Both the position numbers and the translations under genes were made by a program. Shown here in pieces: positions 33,135-42,200 of a stretch of 64,000 nt of DNA. Below the pieces are notes generated by a model, which worked only from the letters and a program-made list of their open reading frames with translations, made no database searches and was not told where the DNA came from. This DNA is from Orlajensenia leifsoniae (lineage in GTDB: Bacteria > Actinomycetota > Actinomycetes > Actinomycetales > Microbacteriaceae): positions 310,001 through 374,000 of the forward strand of contig NZ_SPQZ01000004.1 of NCBI RefSeq assembly GCF_004570845.1, given 5' to 3'. Within the stretch, counting starts at the first letter, position 1. The number at the start of each line of letters is the position of its first letter.

Positions 33135-33728
33135 ATGACCGAGACGTCTGCAGCCCCGACATCAGCGCCATCCGCCAGCGGCACCCCGTCCGCGGTGCAA
33201 CTCGCCGGTGGGCTGCCACGCTGGATCGCCGTGTGGTTCCTCATCTCCTGCGTCATCCAGATCTACGACGCGCTGTTCGTCTTGACGGAGCCGCTGTCGG
33301 ATGCCGGCAACACCCTCGGCTGGTTCTGGCCGGGGCACCACCTCTACGCCGAGTACGACCATCGCTACGCGGCCTTCGACGCCTTCGGCAGCGCGCAGAG
33401 CTGGCTGAACATCGTCGAGGCGGCGGTGCTCATCATCGCGCTCGTGTATCGGCGTCGGTGGAGCGGGGTGGTGATCGGCCTCATCGTGAGTGTCGCCACC
33501 TTCTGGAAGACCGTGCTCTACTTCGGCGTCGAGATCTGCAGCAACCTCGAGTACACCAGGCACGTGCTCGACTCCGGAGACGCGAAGGGCTTCCTCGCCA
33601 TCGTGATCGCACCGAACGCGGTCTGGATCATCGTGCCCGCGATCGTGATCGTCGTGCTCGGCTGCCGCGTATGGCGCGTGGGAGCGGCCCTCGGCGCCGA
33701 CCCCACCTCGGGGCGAGCGCCTCACTGA
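33135..33728 (+). CDS. Membrane protein of unknown function
   Basis: A 197-residue protein that I do not recognise. After a Ser/Thr/Pro-rich N terminus (about 1-25), four hydrophobic segments are visible: WIAVWFLISCVIQIYDALFV, the region after ENIVEAAVLIIALVY, VVIGLIVSVATFWKTVLYFG and IIVPAIVIVVLGCRVW. The loop WFWPGHHLYAEYDHRY is rich in aromatic and His residues. The arrangement faintly recalls EXPERA/emopamil-binding-type proteins, but I cannot confirm that. It has its own leaderless-type promoter and no obvious operon partner. Confidence 0.75.
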   Translation: MTETSAAPTSAPSASGTPSAVQLAGGLPRWIAVWFLISCVIQIYDALFVLTEPLSDAGNTLGWFWPGHHLYAEYDHRYAAFDAFGSAQSWLNIVEAAVLIIALVYRRRWSGVVIGLIVSVATFWKTVLYFGVEICSNLEYTRHVLDSGDAKGFLAIVIAPNAVWIIVPAIVIVVLGCRVWRVGAALGADPTSGRAPH

Positions 33729-33731
33729 GGG

Positions 33732-33748
33732 CGCTTCGGCCGCGGACT
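33732..33748. repeat. Dispersed repeat (family B), shortened copy
   Basis: CGCTTCGGCCGCGGACT matches the first 17 bases of the 26-base repeat at 21614 and 35213. It starts four bases after a stop codon. Confidence 0.65.
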
Positions 33749-33764
33749 AGTTGGGCGCTAGTTG

Positions 33765-33781
33765 TTCTATTGAAAATAGAA
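33765..33781. promoter_or_regulatory. Palindromic operator in the GntR promoter
   Basis: TTCTATT and AATAGAA are perfect inverted arms around GAA. The right arm overlaps a possible -10 (TAGAAT, 33777-33782), and the GntR start is 11 bases further on. Autoregulation by the YtrA-type regulator is likely. Confidence 0.65.
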
Positions 33782-33793
33782 TAAGCTGGACTC

Positions 33794-34144
33794 ATGATCA
33801 TCCGCATCGATCCGGCCTCGGCCGTTCCGCTCTTCGAGCAGATCGTGCGTGCGGTGCGCTCCGAGATCCTCGGAGCACGGCTGGCCGCCGGCGACCGCCT
33901 GCCGTCGGCGCGGGAGCTCGCGACCTCACTCGACATCAACCTCCATACGGTGCTGCGCGCCTATCAGGAGCTGCGCGAGGAGGGGCTCATCGAGCTGCGT
34001 CGAGGTCGCGGCGCCGTCGTCATCGGCGGCCCCGACCTCGGGGTCGTGCAGCGGATCATCGCCGAACTCGGCAGCGAGGCTCGTTCGCGCGGCCTCGCCT
34101 CGGACACTGTGATCGCCCTGGTCAGAGAGGAGCTCAGTCGATGA
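33794..34144 (+). CDS. GntR family transcriptional regulator (YtrA subfamily)
   Basis: A 116-residue regulator: winged helix-turn-helix in residues about 10-75 (PLFEQIVRAVRSEILGARLA, LPSARELATSLDINLHTVLR) and only a short helical tail of about 40 residues, the mark of the YtrA subfamily, which has no effector domain. The gene overlaps the DUF1648 membrane protein (ATGA). YtrA-type regulators usually control adjacent membrane or transport genes, and a palindrome at its promoter suggests autoregulation. Confidence 0.9.
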   Translation: MIIRIDPASAVPLFEQIVRAVRSEILGARLAAGDRLPSARELATSLDINLHTVLRAYQELREEGLIELRRGRGAVVIGGPDLGVVQRIIAELGSEARSRGLASDTVIALVREELSR

Positions 34145-35202
34145 GCAACCCCGGCAACCCCAGCAACCCCGGCAACCCCGGCAACCCCAGCCCCCGCAAC
34201 CTCGCCTCCGCGTCGGCGGCCGCCGTCGACAGGGAGAAGCGCTCCGAGCGCCGCGTCATCGTGCTCGTGGGTCTCGTGCTTCCGCTCGTCGTGATCGCGG
34301 CATCCGTCGCCCTGATGATCGCCTGGCTGCCGCGCCTGCCCGATCCGGTGGCCACGCACTGGGGTCCGAGCGGCGAGCCCGACGGCTTCGGCAGTCCGTG
34401 GGCGGCCATCGGCCTGCTCGCCGCCATCGGCGTGGTGTTCTCGGGGCTCATGACCTACACGGCCGTGCGCGCCGTCGCTCGCGGAGCTGAGCCGGCATCG
34501 GTGCGCCTGACCGTGGTGTTCTCGCCCGTGTTCGCCGTGCTGCTGAGCGTGATCATCGCCGGATCACTCGGATTGCAGGTCGACCTCGATGACGCCACCG
34601 AGGCGGGCGATGTCTTCTGGGTCTTCCTCGCCGCTGCAGCTGCCGCCGCCGTCACGGGCGTTCTGACCTGGCTCGCTCTCCCCTCTCGTGGATCTAACCC
34701 GCCGACCCCGACCCCGGAACCCGCGGTCACTCTCGAGCCCGGCGAGCGAGCGGTCTGGACGCGGACGGTCTCGGCGCCGCGCCAGGTCCTCGCCGTACCC
34801 GTGGCGGTCGGCGCGCTGGGACTCGTGCCGGTCTTCCTCGACCCGGAGATGTGGTGGTCCAGCGCGCTGCTGATCCTCCTCGCCGCGCTGATCGCGCTGG
34901 TGCTGGTCGCCCGAGTCACCGTCGACTCATCGGGACTGGTCGTGCGATCGCTGCTCGGATTCCGGATGCTGCGCGTGAGGCTCGCCGACGTCGTCTCCGC
35001 AGCGTCGGTCGAGGTCGACCCGGTCGCCGAGTTCGGCGGGTGGGGCATGCGGTTCGACTCTCGAGGGCGCCGCGGGGTGGTGCTCGCGTCGGGCCCGGCG
35101 ATCCAGGTGGAGCGGTCCTCCGGCGGCCCCATCGTGGTCACCGTGGACGACGCCGCCACGGCCGCCGCGCTGCTCAACGGTCTCGTGGCACGCGCTCGCT
35201 GA
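34141..35202 (+). CDS. DUF1648 domain membrane protein
   Basis: A 353-residue membrane protein. Residues about 2-17 are a low-complexity Asn-Pro-Gly stretch encoded by 9-base repeats. A first helix (about 38-62) leads into LPDPVATHWGPSGEPDGFGS, the DUF1648 signature also found in SdpI-like proteins. Helices follow at about 78-98, 120-142 and 155-178, then after a Pro-rich linker two more (about 212-255), and a soluble C-terminal domain resembling a PH-like fold (about 260-350). The GntR partner suggests a stress- or toxin-linked role, which is inference. Confidence 0.82.
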   Translation: MSNPGNPSNPGNPGNPSPRNLASASAAAVDREKRSERRVIVLVGLVLPLVVIAASVALMIAWLPRLPDPVATHWGPSGEPDGFGSPWAAIGLLAAIGVVFSGLMTYTAVRAVARGAEPASVRLTVVFSPVFAVLLSVIIAGSLGLQVDLDDATEAGDVFWVFLAAAAAAAVTGVLTWLALPSRGSNPPTPTPEPAVTLEPGERAVWTRTVSAPRQVLAVPVAVGALGLVPVFLDPEMWWSSALLILLAALIALVLVARVTVDSSGLVVRSLLGFRMLRVRLADVVSAASVEVDPVAEFGGWGMRFDSRGRRGVVLASGPAIQVERSSGGPIVVTVDDAATAAALLNGLVARAR

Positions 35203-35212
35203 GGGGTCGCGG

Positions 35213-35238
35213 CGCTTCGGCCGCGGACTGCGTCCGGG
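35213..35238. repeat. 26-base dispersed repeat (family B), copy 2
   Basis: Identical over 26 bases to 21614-21639. It fills the gap between the convergent DUF1648 and xylB genes and could act as terminator through the GGACTGCGTCC hairpin. Confidence 0.75.
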
Positions 35239-35239
35239 T

Positions 35240-36640
35240 CTAGCGAGCAGCAGCTGCGGCGTACTGCTCCCGGATGACCGGGCGCGTGTCGAGCGGCACC
35301 TCCGCCTCGATCGCCAGCGCCCACGTCGGGCGCGACCCCGTCAGAGCCCACGCGGCCTGGCGGGCGGCGCCATCCGCCACGTATTCGCCGGCGGCCGGCA
35401 CCACGACGGGCACGTCGAACACCTGGGCCGCGACGGCGCGCACCGCAGGGTTCTGGGCGGCGCCGCCGATGAGCAGCAGCCGGGTCGCCGTCACGCCCTG
35501 GCCCCGAACGGCATCCAGCCCGTCGGCGAGTCCGCACAGCATGCCCTCGATGGCCGCGCGCGCGAGAGTCGGCCGCGTCGTGCTGGCCAGGGTGAGTCCC
35601 GAGAAGGTCGCCGTGGCGTCGGGCAGGTTGGGGGTGCGCTCGCCCTCGAAATAGGGAACGAGCACGGCCCCGGATGCCGCAGGCTCGGCCTCGAGCGCCA
35701 GGCGGCCGAGTTCGGCGTGAGAGACGCCCAGCACTCCCGCGACGGCATCGAGCACGCGCGCAGCGTTCAGCGTGGCGATCAGGGGGAGGGCGTTGCCGCT
35801 CGCGTCGGCGAAGCCCGCGACGGTGCCCGAGGCGTCTGCGGTCGGGGCATCCGTCACAGCGAACACCGTGCCCGACGTGCCGATCGAGACGACGACATCG
35901 CCGGGCTGGGCGTCGAGGCCGAGGGCGGCAGCGGCGTTGTCGCCGGCGCCGGCGCCCACGACGATGCCGTCGGGTGTCTGGCCTGCGCGGTCGGAAGGGC
36001 CGAGAACCCGGGGGAGCACGGCGTCGTGGCCGAGCGCACGCACGAACAGCTCGCGGTCGTAGTCGCCCGTCGTGGCGCTCCAGTATGCGGTGCCGCTGGC
36101 ATCCGACCTGTCCGTCGTCAGTTCCTCGAGCACGGGCCCGAGCGGCGACTCGCCGACGGGCCCGAAGCCGCGTAGCCGCCAGGTGAGCCAGTCGTGGGGG
36201 AGCGCGACCGCCGCGACGCGAGCGGCGGCCTCCGGTTCGGCATCCCGCAGCCAGCGCAGCTTGGTGGCCGTGAACGAGGCGACGGGGACGACGCCGGTGC
36301 GTCGGGCGTACTCCTCGGCGCCGACCTCGGCGATGAGGTCGAGGGCGGCCTGCGCCGAGCGGGTGTCGTTCCAGAGCAGAGCGTCGCGGATGACCCGCCC
36401 GTCGGCGTCGAGCACGACCATCCCGTGCTGCTGGCCTCCGATCGAGATGGCCTCGACCCCGTCGAACCCGCCGGCATCGCTGAACGCCGACAAGAGGGCG
36501 CCCCACCAGGCGGTGGGGTCGACCTCGGTGCCATCGGGATGCGGCGCCCTGCCCGAGCGCACGAGCGCTCCGGTGGTGGCGTCGCGGATGACGACCTTGC
36601 AGGACTGCGTCGAGGAGTCGACGCCGGCGACGAGAGTCAT
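35240..36640 (-). CDS. xylB: Xylulokinase XylB
   Basis: A 466-residue FGGY sugar kinase converting D-xylulose to xylulose 5-phosphate. Key parts: [18 protein letters not shown] (phosphate loop), [14 protein letters not shown] and [10 protein letters not shown] (xylulose binding), [19 protein letters not shown] with the catalytic Asp, SIGTSGTVF, and [20 protein letters not shown] (adenosine binding). It lies downstream of xylA on the same strand, separated by a 171-base gap with a large hairpin and a tandem repeat, so its expression may be uncoupled from xylA. Confidence 0.95.
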   Translation of the reverse strand: MTLVAGVDSSTQSCKVVIRDATTGALVRSGRAPHPDGTEVDPTAWWGALLSAFSDAGGFDGVEAISIGGQQHGMVVLDADGRVIRDALLWNDTRSAQAALDLIAEVGAEEYARRTGVVPVASFTATKLRWLRDAEPEAAARVAAVALPHDWLTWRLRGFGPVGESPLGPVLEELTTDRSDASGTAYWSATTGDYDRELFVRALGHDAVLPRVLGPSDRAGQTPDGIVVGAGAGDNAAAALGLDAQPGDVVVSIGTSGTVFAVTDAPTADASGTVAGFADASGNALPLIATLNAARVLDAVAGVLGVSHAELGRLALEAEPAASGAVLVPYFEGERTPNLPDATATFSGLTLASTTRPTLARAAIEGMLCGLADGLDAVRGQGVTATRLLLIGGAAQNPAVRAVAAQVFDVPVVVPAAGEYVADGAARQAAWALTGSRPTWALAIEAEVPLDTRPVIREQYAAAAAR

Positions 36641-36665
36641 GGGTTCACTCTTTCAGGGACGGTGT

Positions 36666-36746
36666 GCACGATTCAGGCCGGACCGCCTCGAGCAGGCTCG
36701 ATTCGGCGAATCGAGCCTGCCGGGCAGAGACCAGCCTGAATCGTGC
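36666..36746. repeat. Nested perfect palindromes between xylA and xylB (family A)
   Basis: Outer arms GCACGATTCAGGC (36666-36678) and GCCTGAATCGTGC (36734-36746) are perfectly complementary over 13 bases. Inside, GCAGGCTCGATTC (36692-36704) and GAATCGAGCCTGC (36708-36720) form a second perfect 13-base stem with a 3-base loop. The element may terminate or process the xylA transcript; it resembles the elements at 17939 and 21533. Confidence 0.85.
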
Positions 36747-36816
36747 GGACGGCAGCGAACGGCAGCGAACGCCAGCGAACGCCAGCGAACGCCAGCGGAC
36801 GCTAGCGGGCGCTAGC
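36747..36816. repeat. Seven tandem decamers overlapping the xylA stop
   Basis: Seven 10-base units related to GAACGCCAGC run from 36747 to 36816: three are identical, two have GGCAGC and two have GCTAGC. The last units reach into the xylA stop codon and final codons. Copy number of such repeats often varies among strains. Confidence 0.85.
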
Positions 36817-37999
36817 GGGCGCCCAGCAGGTGCTCGGTTGCCAGCTGCTGCAGCCGCACGAAGCCGAAGCCCTTGCCGCCGAGGTAGGCGTCGGCGTCGA
36901 AGTCCTCGTAGGAGGCGCGGTCGGCCAGCAGGTCGTCGTAGCTCTCGCCGGCGCCGAGGGTGGGCTGGGCGAGCTCGGGAACGCGGGCGGCGGCCAGCGC
37001 CTCCTGCACCTCGGGGTCGGCGCGGAAGGCCGCGGCACGCTCCTTCAGCAGCAGGTAGGTGCGCATGTTGGCTGCGGCCGAGTCCCAGACGCCGTTCTCG
37101 TCCTCGGTGCGACTCGGCTTGTAGTCGAAGTGGCGCGGGCCCTCGTAGGACGGGCCGCCGTTGGGGCCGCCGTTCTCGAGCAGGTCCACGAGCGCGAAGG
37201 CGTTGTGCAGGTCGCCGTGGCCGAACACGAGGTCCTGGTCGTACTTGATGCCGCGCTGGCCGTTCAGGTCGATGTGGAACAGCTTGTCGTGGTACAGCGC
37301 CTGGGCGATGCCGGCGGCGAAGTTGAGGCCGGCCATCTGCTCGTGCCCGACCTCGGGGTTGAGGCCCACGAGCTCGGGGCGCTCGAGGGAGCTGATGAAG
37401 GCGAGGGCGTGACCCAGGGTCGGCAGCAGGATGTCGCCGCGCGGCTCGTTCGGCTTGGGCTCGATGGCGAAACGGATGTCGTAGCCCTTGTCGGTGACAT
37501 AGTCGCCGAGCAGGTTCACGGCCTCGCGGTAGCGCTCGAGGGCCGAGCGGATGTCCTTGGCCGAGTCGTACTCGGCGCCCTCGCGGCCGCCCCACATGAC
37601 GAAGGTCTTGGCACCCAGCTCCGCGGCCAGGTCGAGGTTGCGCAGCACCTTGCGGAGCGCGAAGCGACGCACGGCGCGGTCGTTCGAGGTGAAGCCGCCG
37701 TCCTTGAAGACCGGAGCGCTGAACAGGTTCGTGGTGACCATCGGCACGATCAGGCCGGTGTCGGCGAGCACCTGCTTGAGACGGTCGATCTGGGTCTGGC
37801 GCTCGGCATCCGTCGACCCGAAGGCGAACAGGTCGTCATCGTGGAAGGTGAGGCCGTAGGCGCCGAGCTCCGAGAGCTTCTCGACGGCATGCACCACGTC
37901 GAGCGGGTTGCGGGTTGGGCCGCCGAAGGGATCGGTGCCGTTGTAGCCGATGGTCCAGAGGCCGAAGGAGAACTTGTCGGCGCGAGTGGGGGTGGTCAT
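36812..37999 (-). CDS. xylA: Xylose isomerase XylA
   Basis: A 395-residue enzyme converting D-xylose to D-xylulose, of the shorter actinobacterial class. Seen motifs are [11 protein letters not shown] with the catalytic His, [29 protein letters not shown] with metal ligands, [14 protein letters not shown], and [23 protein letters not shown] precedes the ATG. Its promoter region is shared with a divergent LacI regulator and contains two palindromes. The 3' end runs into a decamer repeat array. Confidence 0.97.
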   Translation of the reverse strand: MTTPTRADKFSFGLWTIGYNGTDPFGGPTRNPLDVVHAVEKLSELGAYGLTFHDDDLFAFGSTDAERQTQIDRLKQVLADTGLIVPMVTTNLFSAPVFKDGGFTSNDRAVRRFALRKVLRNLDLAAELGAKTFVMWGGREGAEYDSAKDIRSALERYREAVNLLGDYVTDKGYDIRFAIEPKPNEPRGDILLPTLGHALAFISSLERPELVGLNPEVGHEQMAGLNFAAGIAQALYHDKLFHIDLNGQRGIKYDQDLVFGHGDLHNAFALVDLLENGGPNGGPSYEGPRHFDYKPSRTEDENGVWDSAAANMRTYLLLKERAAAFRADPEVQEALAAARVPELAQPTLGAGESYDDLLADRASYEDFDADAYLGGKGFGFVRLQQLATEHLLGAR

Positions 38000-38025
38000 G
38001 TTCCTGCTCCTCGATGAACGGAATT

Positions 38026-38040
38026 GTTGTTAAGAACAAC
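38026..38040. promoter_or_regulatory. Palindrome before xylA
   Basis: GTTGTT and AACAAC flank AAG, 27 bases upstream of the xylA start, close to the expected transcription start of xylA. It is a candidate operator, different in sequence from the one at 38075. Confidence 0.55.
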
Positions 38041-38074
38041 GTATAGCGACGGATGCCGCAATGCAACCACGCCG

Positions 38075-38091
38075 ATAGTTTCGAAAACTAT
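38075..38091. promoter_or_regulatory. LacI operator overlapping the xylose regulator promoter
   Basis: ATAGTTT and AAACTAT are perfect inverted arms around CGA. The right arm overlaps TATGAT (38089-38094), a -10 that ends six bases before the ATG at 38101, so the regulator is probably leaderless and autoregulated. GAAACTATCG recurs upstream of the secreted xylanase gene. Confidence 0.7.
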
Positions 38092-38100
38092 GATCGAAAC

Positions 38101-39132
38101 ATGACGACAGCCCACACCGATGATCGCGTCACCCTCGCCTCCGTCGCCGAGGAGGCCGGTGTCTCGCTGTCGACGATCTCGAAGGTGCTCAACGGGCGGG
38201 CCGATGTCGCTGCTGCCACCCGGTTGCGCGTGGAGGAGTTGCTGGCGCAGCGCGGCTATGCCCGCCGCGGCGCCGGAACGGCCGCGAAGGCCGACCTCAT
38301 CGAGTTGGTCTTCCATGAACTCGAGAGCGTCTGGTCGATGGAGATCATCACCGGCGTCGAAGCCGTCGCCAAGGAGCACGGCCTGTCGGTGGTGCTCACC
38401 GAGAGCGGCAGCAGGCACGCGCCCGACCCGGCCTGGGTCGAGGGCGTCATGCGTCGCCGACCCGTCGCCGTCGTGCTCGTTTTCTCCGGCCTCGCACCCG
38501 AGTACCGCGAGCGGCTGCAGTCGCGCGCCATCCCCTTCGTCATCATCGACCCGGCCGGAGACCCGTCGCCCGACGTGCCGTCCGTCGGATCGGCGAACTG
38601 GTCGGGAGGGCTCCTCGCCACCCGCCACCTCATCGAGCTCGGGCACACGCGCATCGCCACCATCACCGGACCCGAGGACATGATGTGCTCCCTGGCCCGG
38701 GTCGACGGCTACCGCTCGGCCATGAATTCCGCCGGGCTCGACGTCGACCCCGACTGGGTGCGCTTCGGCGACTTCCACGTGACGGGCGGACGCTCCCACG
38801 CCGCCGAGCTGCTCTCGCTGGAGAACCCGCCCACGGCCATCTTCGCCGGCAGCGACCTGCAGGCGCTCGGCGTGCTCGAGGTTGCTCGATCGCGCGGCCT
38901 GCGCGTTCCCGAGGACCTGTCGATCGTCGGTTACGACGACATCCCGCTGGTGCAGTGGGTGAGTCCGAGGCTCACGACCATCCACCAGCCGCTGCGGCGC
39001 ATGGCCGAAGAGGCGACGCGCATCGCCATCCGGATGAGCACCGAGACGTTCACGGGGACTCCGCGCATCGACCTGGCGACCAACCTCGTGGTGCGCGAGA
39101 GCACCGCGCCGCCCGCCCAACCCGCTCGCTGA
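38101..39132 (+). CDS. LacI family regulator of xylose/xylan genes
   Basis: A 343-residue regulator. The helix-turn-helix is LASVAEEAGVSLSTISKVLN; the effector domain includes FHELESVWSMEIITGVEAVA, ATRHLIELGHTRIATITGP and IVGYDDIPLVQWVSPRLTTI. It is divergent from xylA and upstream of the xylanase. GAAAC-containing sites occur at both promoters, so it probably senses xylose or a xylo-oligosaccharide. Role inferred from position and shared sites. Confidence 0.92.
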   Translation: MTTAHTDDRVTLASVAEEAGVSLSTISKVLNGRADVAAATRLRVEELLAQRGYARRGAGTAAKADLIELVFHELESVWSMEIITGVEAVAKEHGLSVVLTESGSRHAPDPAWVEGVMRRRPVAVVLVFSGLAPEYRERLQSRAIPFVIIDPAGDPSPDVPSVGSANWSGGLLATRHLIELGHTRIATITGPEDMMCSLARVDGYRSAMNSAGLDVDPDWVRFGDFHVTGGRSHAAELLSLENPPTAIFAGSDLQALGVLEVARSRGLRVPEDLSIVGYDDIPLVQWVSPRLTTIHQPLRRMAEEATRIAIRMSTETFTGTPRIDLATNLVVRESTAPPAQPAR

Positions 39133-39162
39133 GCTACCCGCTCGCGCACACCCGTGGCGTCT

Positions 39163-39200
39163 CGAAACTATCGGCATAATTTCGTAACGTTTCGATAACG
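39163..39200. promoter_or_regulatory. Operator-like sites before the secreted xylanase gene
   Basis: CGAAACTATCG (39163-39173) repeats half of the xylA-side operator, and CGTTTCGATAACG (39188-39200) carries the inverse half GTTTCG. Together they suggest control of the xylanase by the LacI regulator encoded just upstream. Confidence 0.6.
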
Positions 39201-39274
39201 ACCTGACCCCCTTTCAGGGCTGGCGCATATGTTGGCAATCTCCACATATCTCCCAGCGCAAAGGGGCGCTTCTG

Positions 39275-42200
39275 ATGCAACGTCGCACATTCGGAGCCAT
39301 CGTCATCGCACTGGCCACGGCCGGGATGGTGGTCGGGCCGATCTCACCGGCATCCGCCGCACCCGTCACCGTGAGTTCCGTCGATTTCGAAGACGGCACC
39401 ACGGGCAGCTGGACGCAGAGCGGGGGAGGCGCCGGAACCGTGAGCGTCGTCGACGACGCTGCCGGCAAGGTCGCCCAGATCACCGACCGGGCTGCCGACT
39501 ACGTGGGCCTGCAGAGCCCCACGGGCATCTTCGAGCCGGGAGCCACCTACGCGTTCAGCATGAGGGCGCGCCTCGCACCCGGCGTTCCCGGAAGCGTCGG
39601 AGTGCGCCTCGTCATGAAGCCCGCCTACACCTGGATCGGCAACACCACCATGACGGCGGATGCCTGGACCACCGTCAGCGGCGAGTACACCGTGCCGGCC
39701 GACGCCGACCCCGCAGCGCTCCAGGTCTACATCGGCACGGCAGACCTCGCTCCGGCGGCGCCGTACAGCTACCTCGTGGACGACATCCTCGTGACGACGA
39801 CGGATGCCGACCCCGGCCCAGACCCCGATCCCGACTTCATCCCCGGCGGTGCCCCGAACCCCGTCGCCACCCCGGTGACGCTCGCCCAGGGCAGCGGCGA
39901 CGTGGCCGCGCTCACCTTCGACGACGGCCCGAACCCGGGCACGACGCCGGCGTTGCTCGACTACCTGAAGGCCAACGAGCTGCACGCGACGTTCTGCGTG
40001 ATCGGCCAGAACATCACCGCTCCGGGCGGAGCCGAGCTGCTGAAGCGGATCGTCGCCGAAGGACACACCCTCTGCAACCACTCCACGAGCTACGACGACA
40101 TGGGCGGCCTGTCCGCAGCGGCCGCGGAGGAGCGGATGAAGGCGAACCTCGCCACCATCCGCACCGCACTCGGCGACCCCGACGCGAAGGTGCCGTTCTT
40201 CCGGGCCCCGAACGGCTCCTGGGGCCAGACCGCCGCGGTGGCGGTCGCTCTCGGCATGCAACCGCTCGGCGTCGTCAACACGATCAACGACTGGGAGACG
40301 CAGGACGTCGACACCCTCACCACGAACCTGCGGGCCGCGATGAAGCCCGGACAGGTCGTGCTCGCGCACGACGGCGGCGGCGACCGCGCCGGCACTCTCG
40401 CGGCCGTGAAGACCGTGGTCTCCGAGCGCCTCGCCGATGGCTGGACCTTCAGCCTCCCCGTCGGCGCCCCTGCGGCATCCGGCGGCGAGAACGTCATCGA
40501 CACCGACTTCGAGGACGGCCTCGACGGCTGGGGGCCGCGCGACAGCGGTTCCGGAGCTCCGATCGTGGAGACGACGGATGCCGCCGCACACGAGGGCGAG
40601 TTCTCGGCATCCGTCACTGAACGCACCTCGCAGGGAAGCGGGATCGGCCGTGACATCAGCGGGATCCTGCAGACCGGAACCACCTACGACCTCACGGCCT
40701 GGGTGCGCTTCGGAGACGGGCAGCCGACCGATGACGTCTGGCTGAGCATGGCGCGCACGGTCGACGGCTCCACCAGCTACTCGACCCTCGCGCAGTTCGC
40801 CTCGGTCGCGAACGACGGCTGGACCGAGGTGACGGCCACCTTCCAGATGGGCGCGGCCGACTCGGCGCTGCTGTACTTCGAGACCGACTACAACGGCACC
40901 AACATCTCCGACCTGTACGTCGACGACATCGTCGTGAGCGTTCCCGAACCGTCTCAGGTGCAGGACCTGCTGCCGATCAAGGACACCGTCGACTTCCCGG
41001 TCGGCGTCGCCATCGACAGTCGCGAGACCACCGGGGCGGCATCCGAGCTCCTGCTCAAGCACTTCGACCAGGTCACCAGCGAGAACTACATGAAGCCGGA
41101 GGCCTGGTACGACGCGAACGGCGTCTTCACCTCCAACGCCGAGGCCGACACCCTCATGTCGTTCGCCCGCGACAACGACCTGAACGTCTACGGGCACACG
41201 CTCGTGTGGCACAGCCAGACACCGGCCTGGTTCTTCCAGGGCGACGGGGGCGCACCGCTCACCACCGGCGCCGCCGACCAGCAGGTGTTGAAGGACAGGA
41301 TGCGCACGCACATCTTCAGCGTCGCGCAGCACCTCAGCGACACCTACGGGGCCTTCGGCAGCGATACCAACCCGCTGTACGCGTTCGACGTCGTGAACGA
41401 GGTGGTGTCGGATGCCGCGGACTCGGCCGACGGACTGCGACGCAGCGAGTGGTACCGCATCCTCGGCGAGCAGTTCATCGACCTGGCCTTCCAGTACGCG
41501 AACGAGGCCTTCAACGGCGAGTATGCGGCGGAGGGCGTCGAGCATCCGGTGACGCTGTTCATCAACGACTACAACTCGGAGCAGGCGGGAAAGCAGGCCC
41601 GCTACCACGCTCTCGTGCAGCGCCTCCTCGAGCGCGGTGTGCCCGTCGACGGTGTCGGCCACCAGTTCCACGTGAGCCTGTCGCTCCCGGCGAGCACCCT
41701 CGGTGAGGCTCTCGTCGCCTTCGAGGACCTCCCCGTCACGCAGGCCGTGACGGAGCTCGACGTCACGACGGGCACGCCGGTGACCCAGGCGAACCTCATC
41801 GAGCAGGGCTACTACTATCGCGACGCCTTCCGCTCCTTCAGGGAGCACGCCGACGACCTCTTCTCCGTGACCGTGTGGGGACTGACTGACGGCCGCAGCT
41901 GGCGAGCGAGCTCCGGCGCACCGTTGGTGTTCGACGACGGGCTGCAGGCCAAGCCGGCCTACGACGGCATCGTCGACGGCGACCTGGCGCCGCGCGTGCG
42001 CACGGCGAACGTGTTCCAGGGCGACGTTCCGCTCACCGGCGAGGCGACGTCGTCTCCCGAGTGGGACCGCCTGCCGCTGCTCCCGATCGAGGACCGAGGC
42101 TCGTTCCAGCTCCGTTGGGCGGCCGACCACCTCACGGTCTACGTGAACGTCGACGACGCCACACCGGCTGAGAACGACGGACTCGAGTTCGAGGTCGATG

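Noticed and set aside
34144-34195. Short direct repeats as a CRISPR or minisatellite locus
   Set aside because: The 9-base repeats are in frame and encode the Asn-Pro-Gly N terminus of the DUF1648 protein; there are no spacers.
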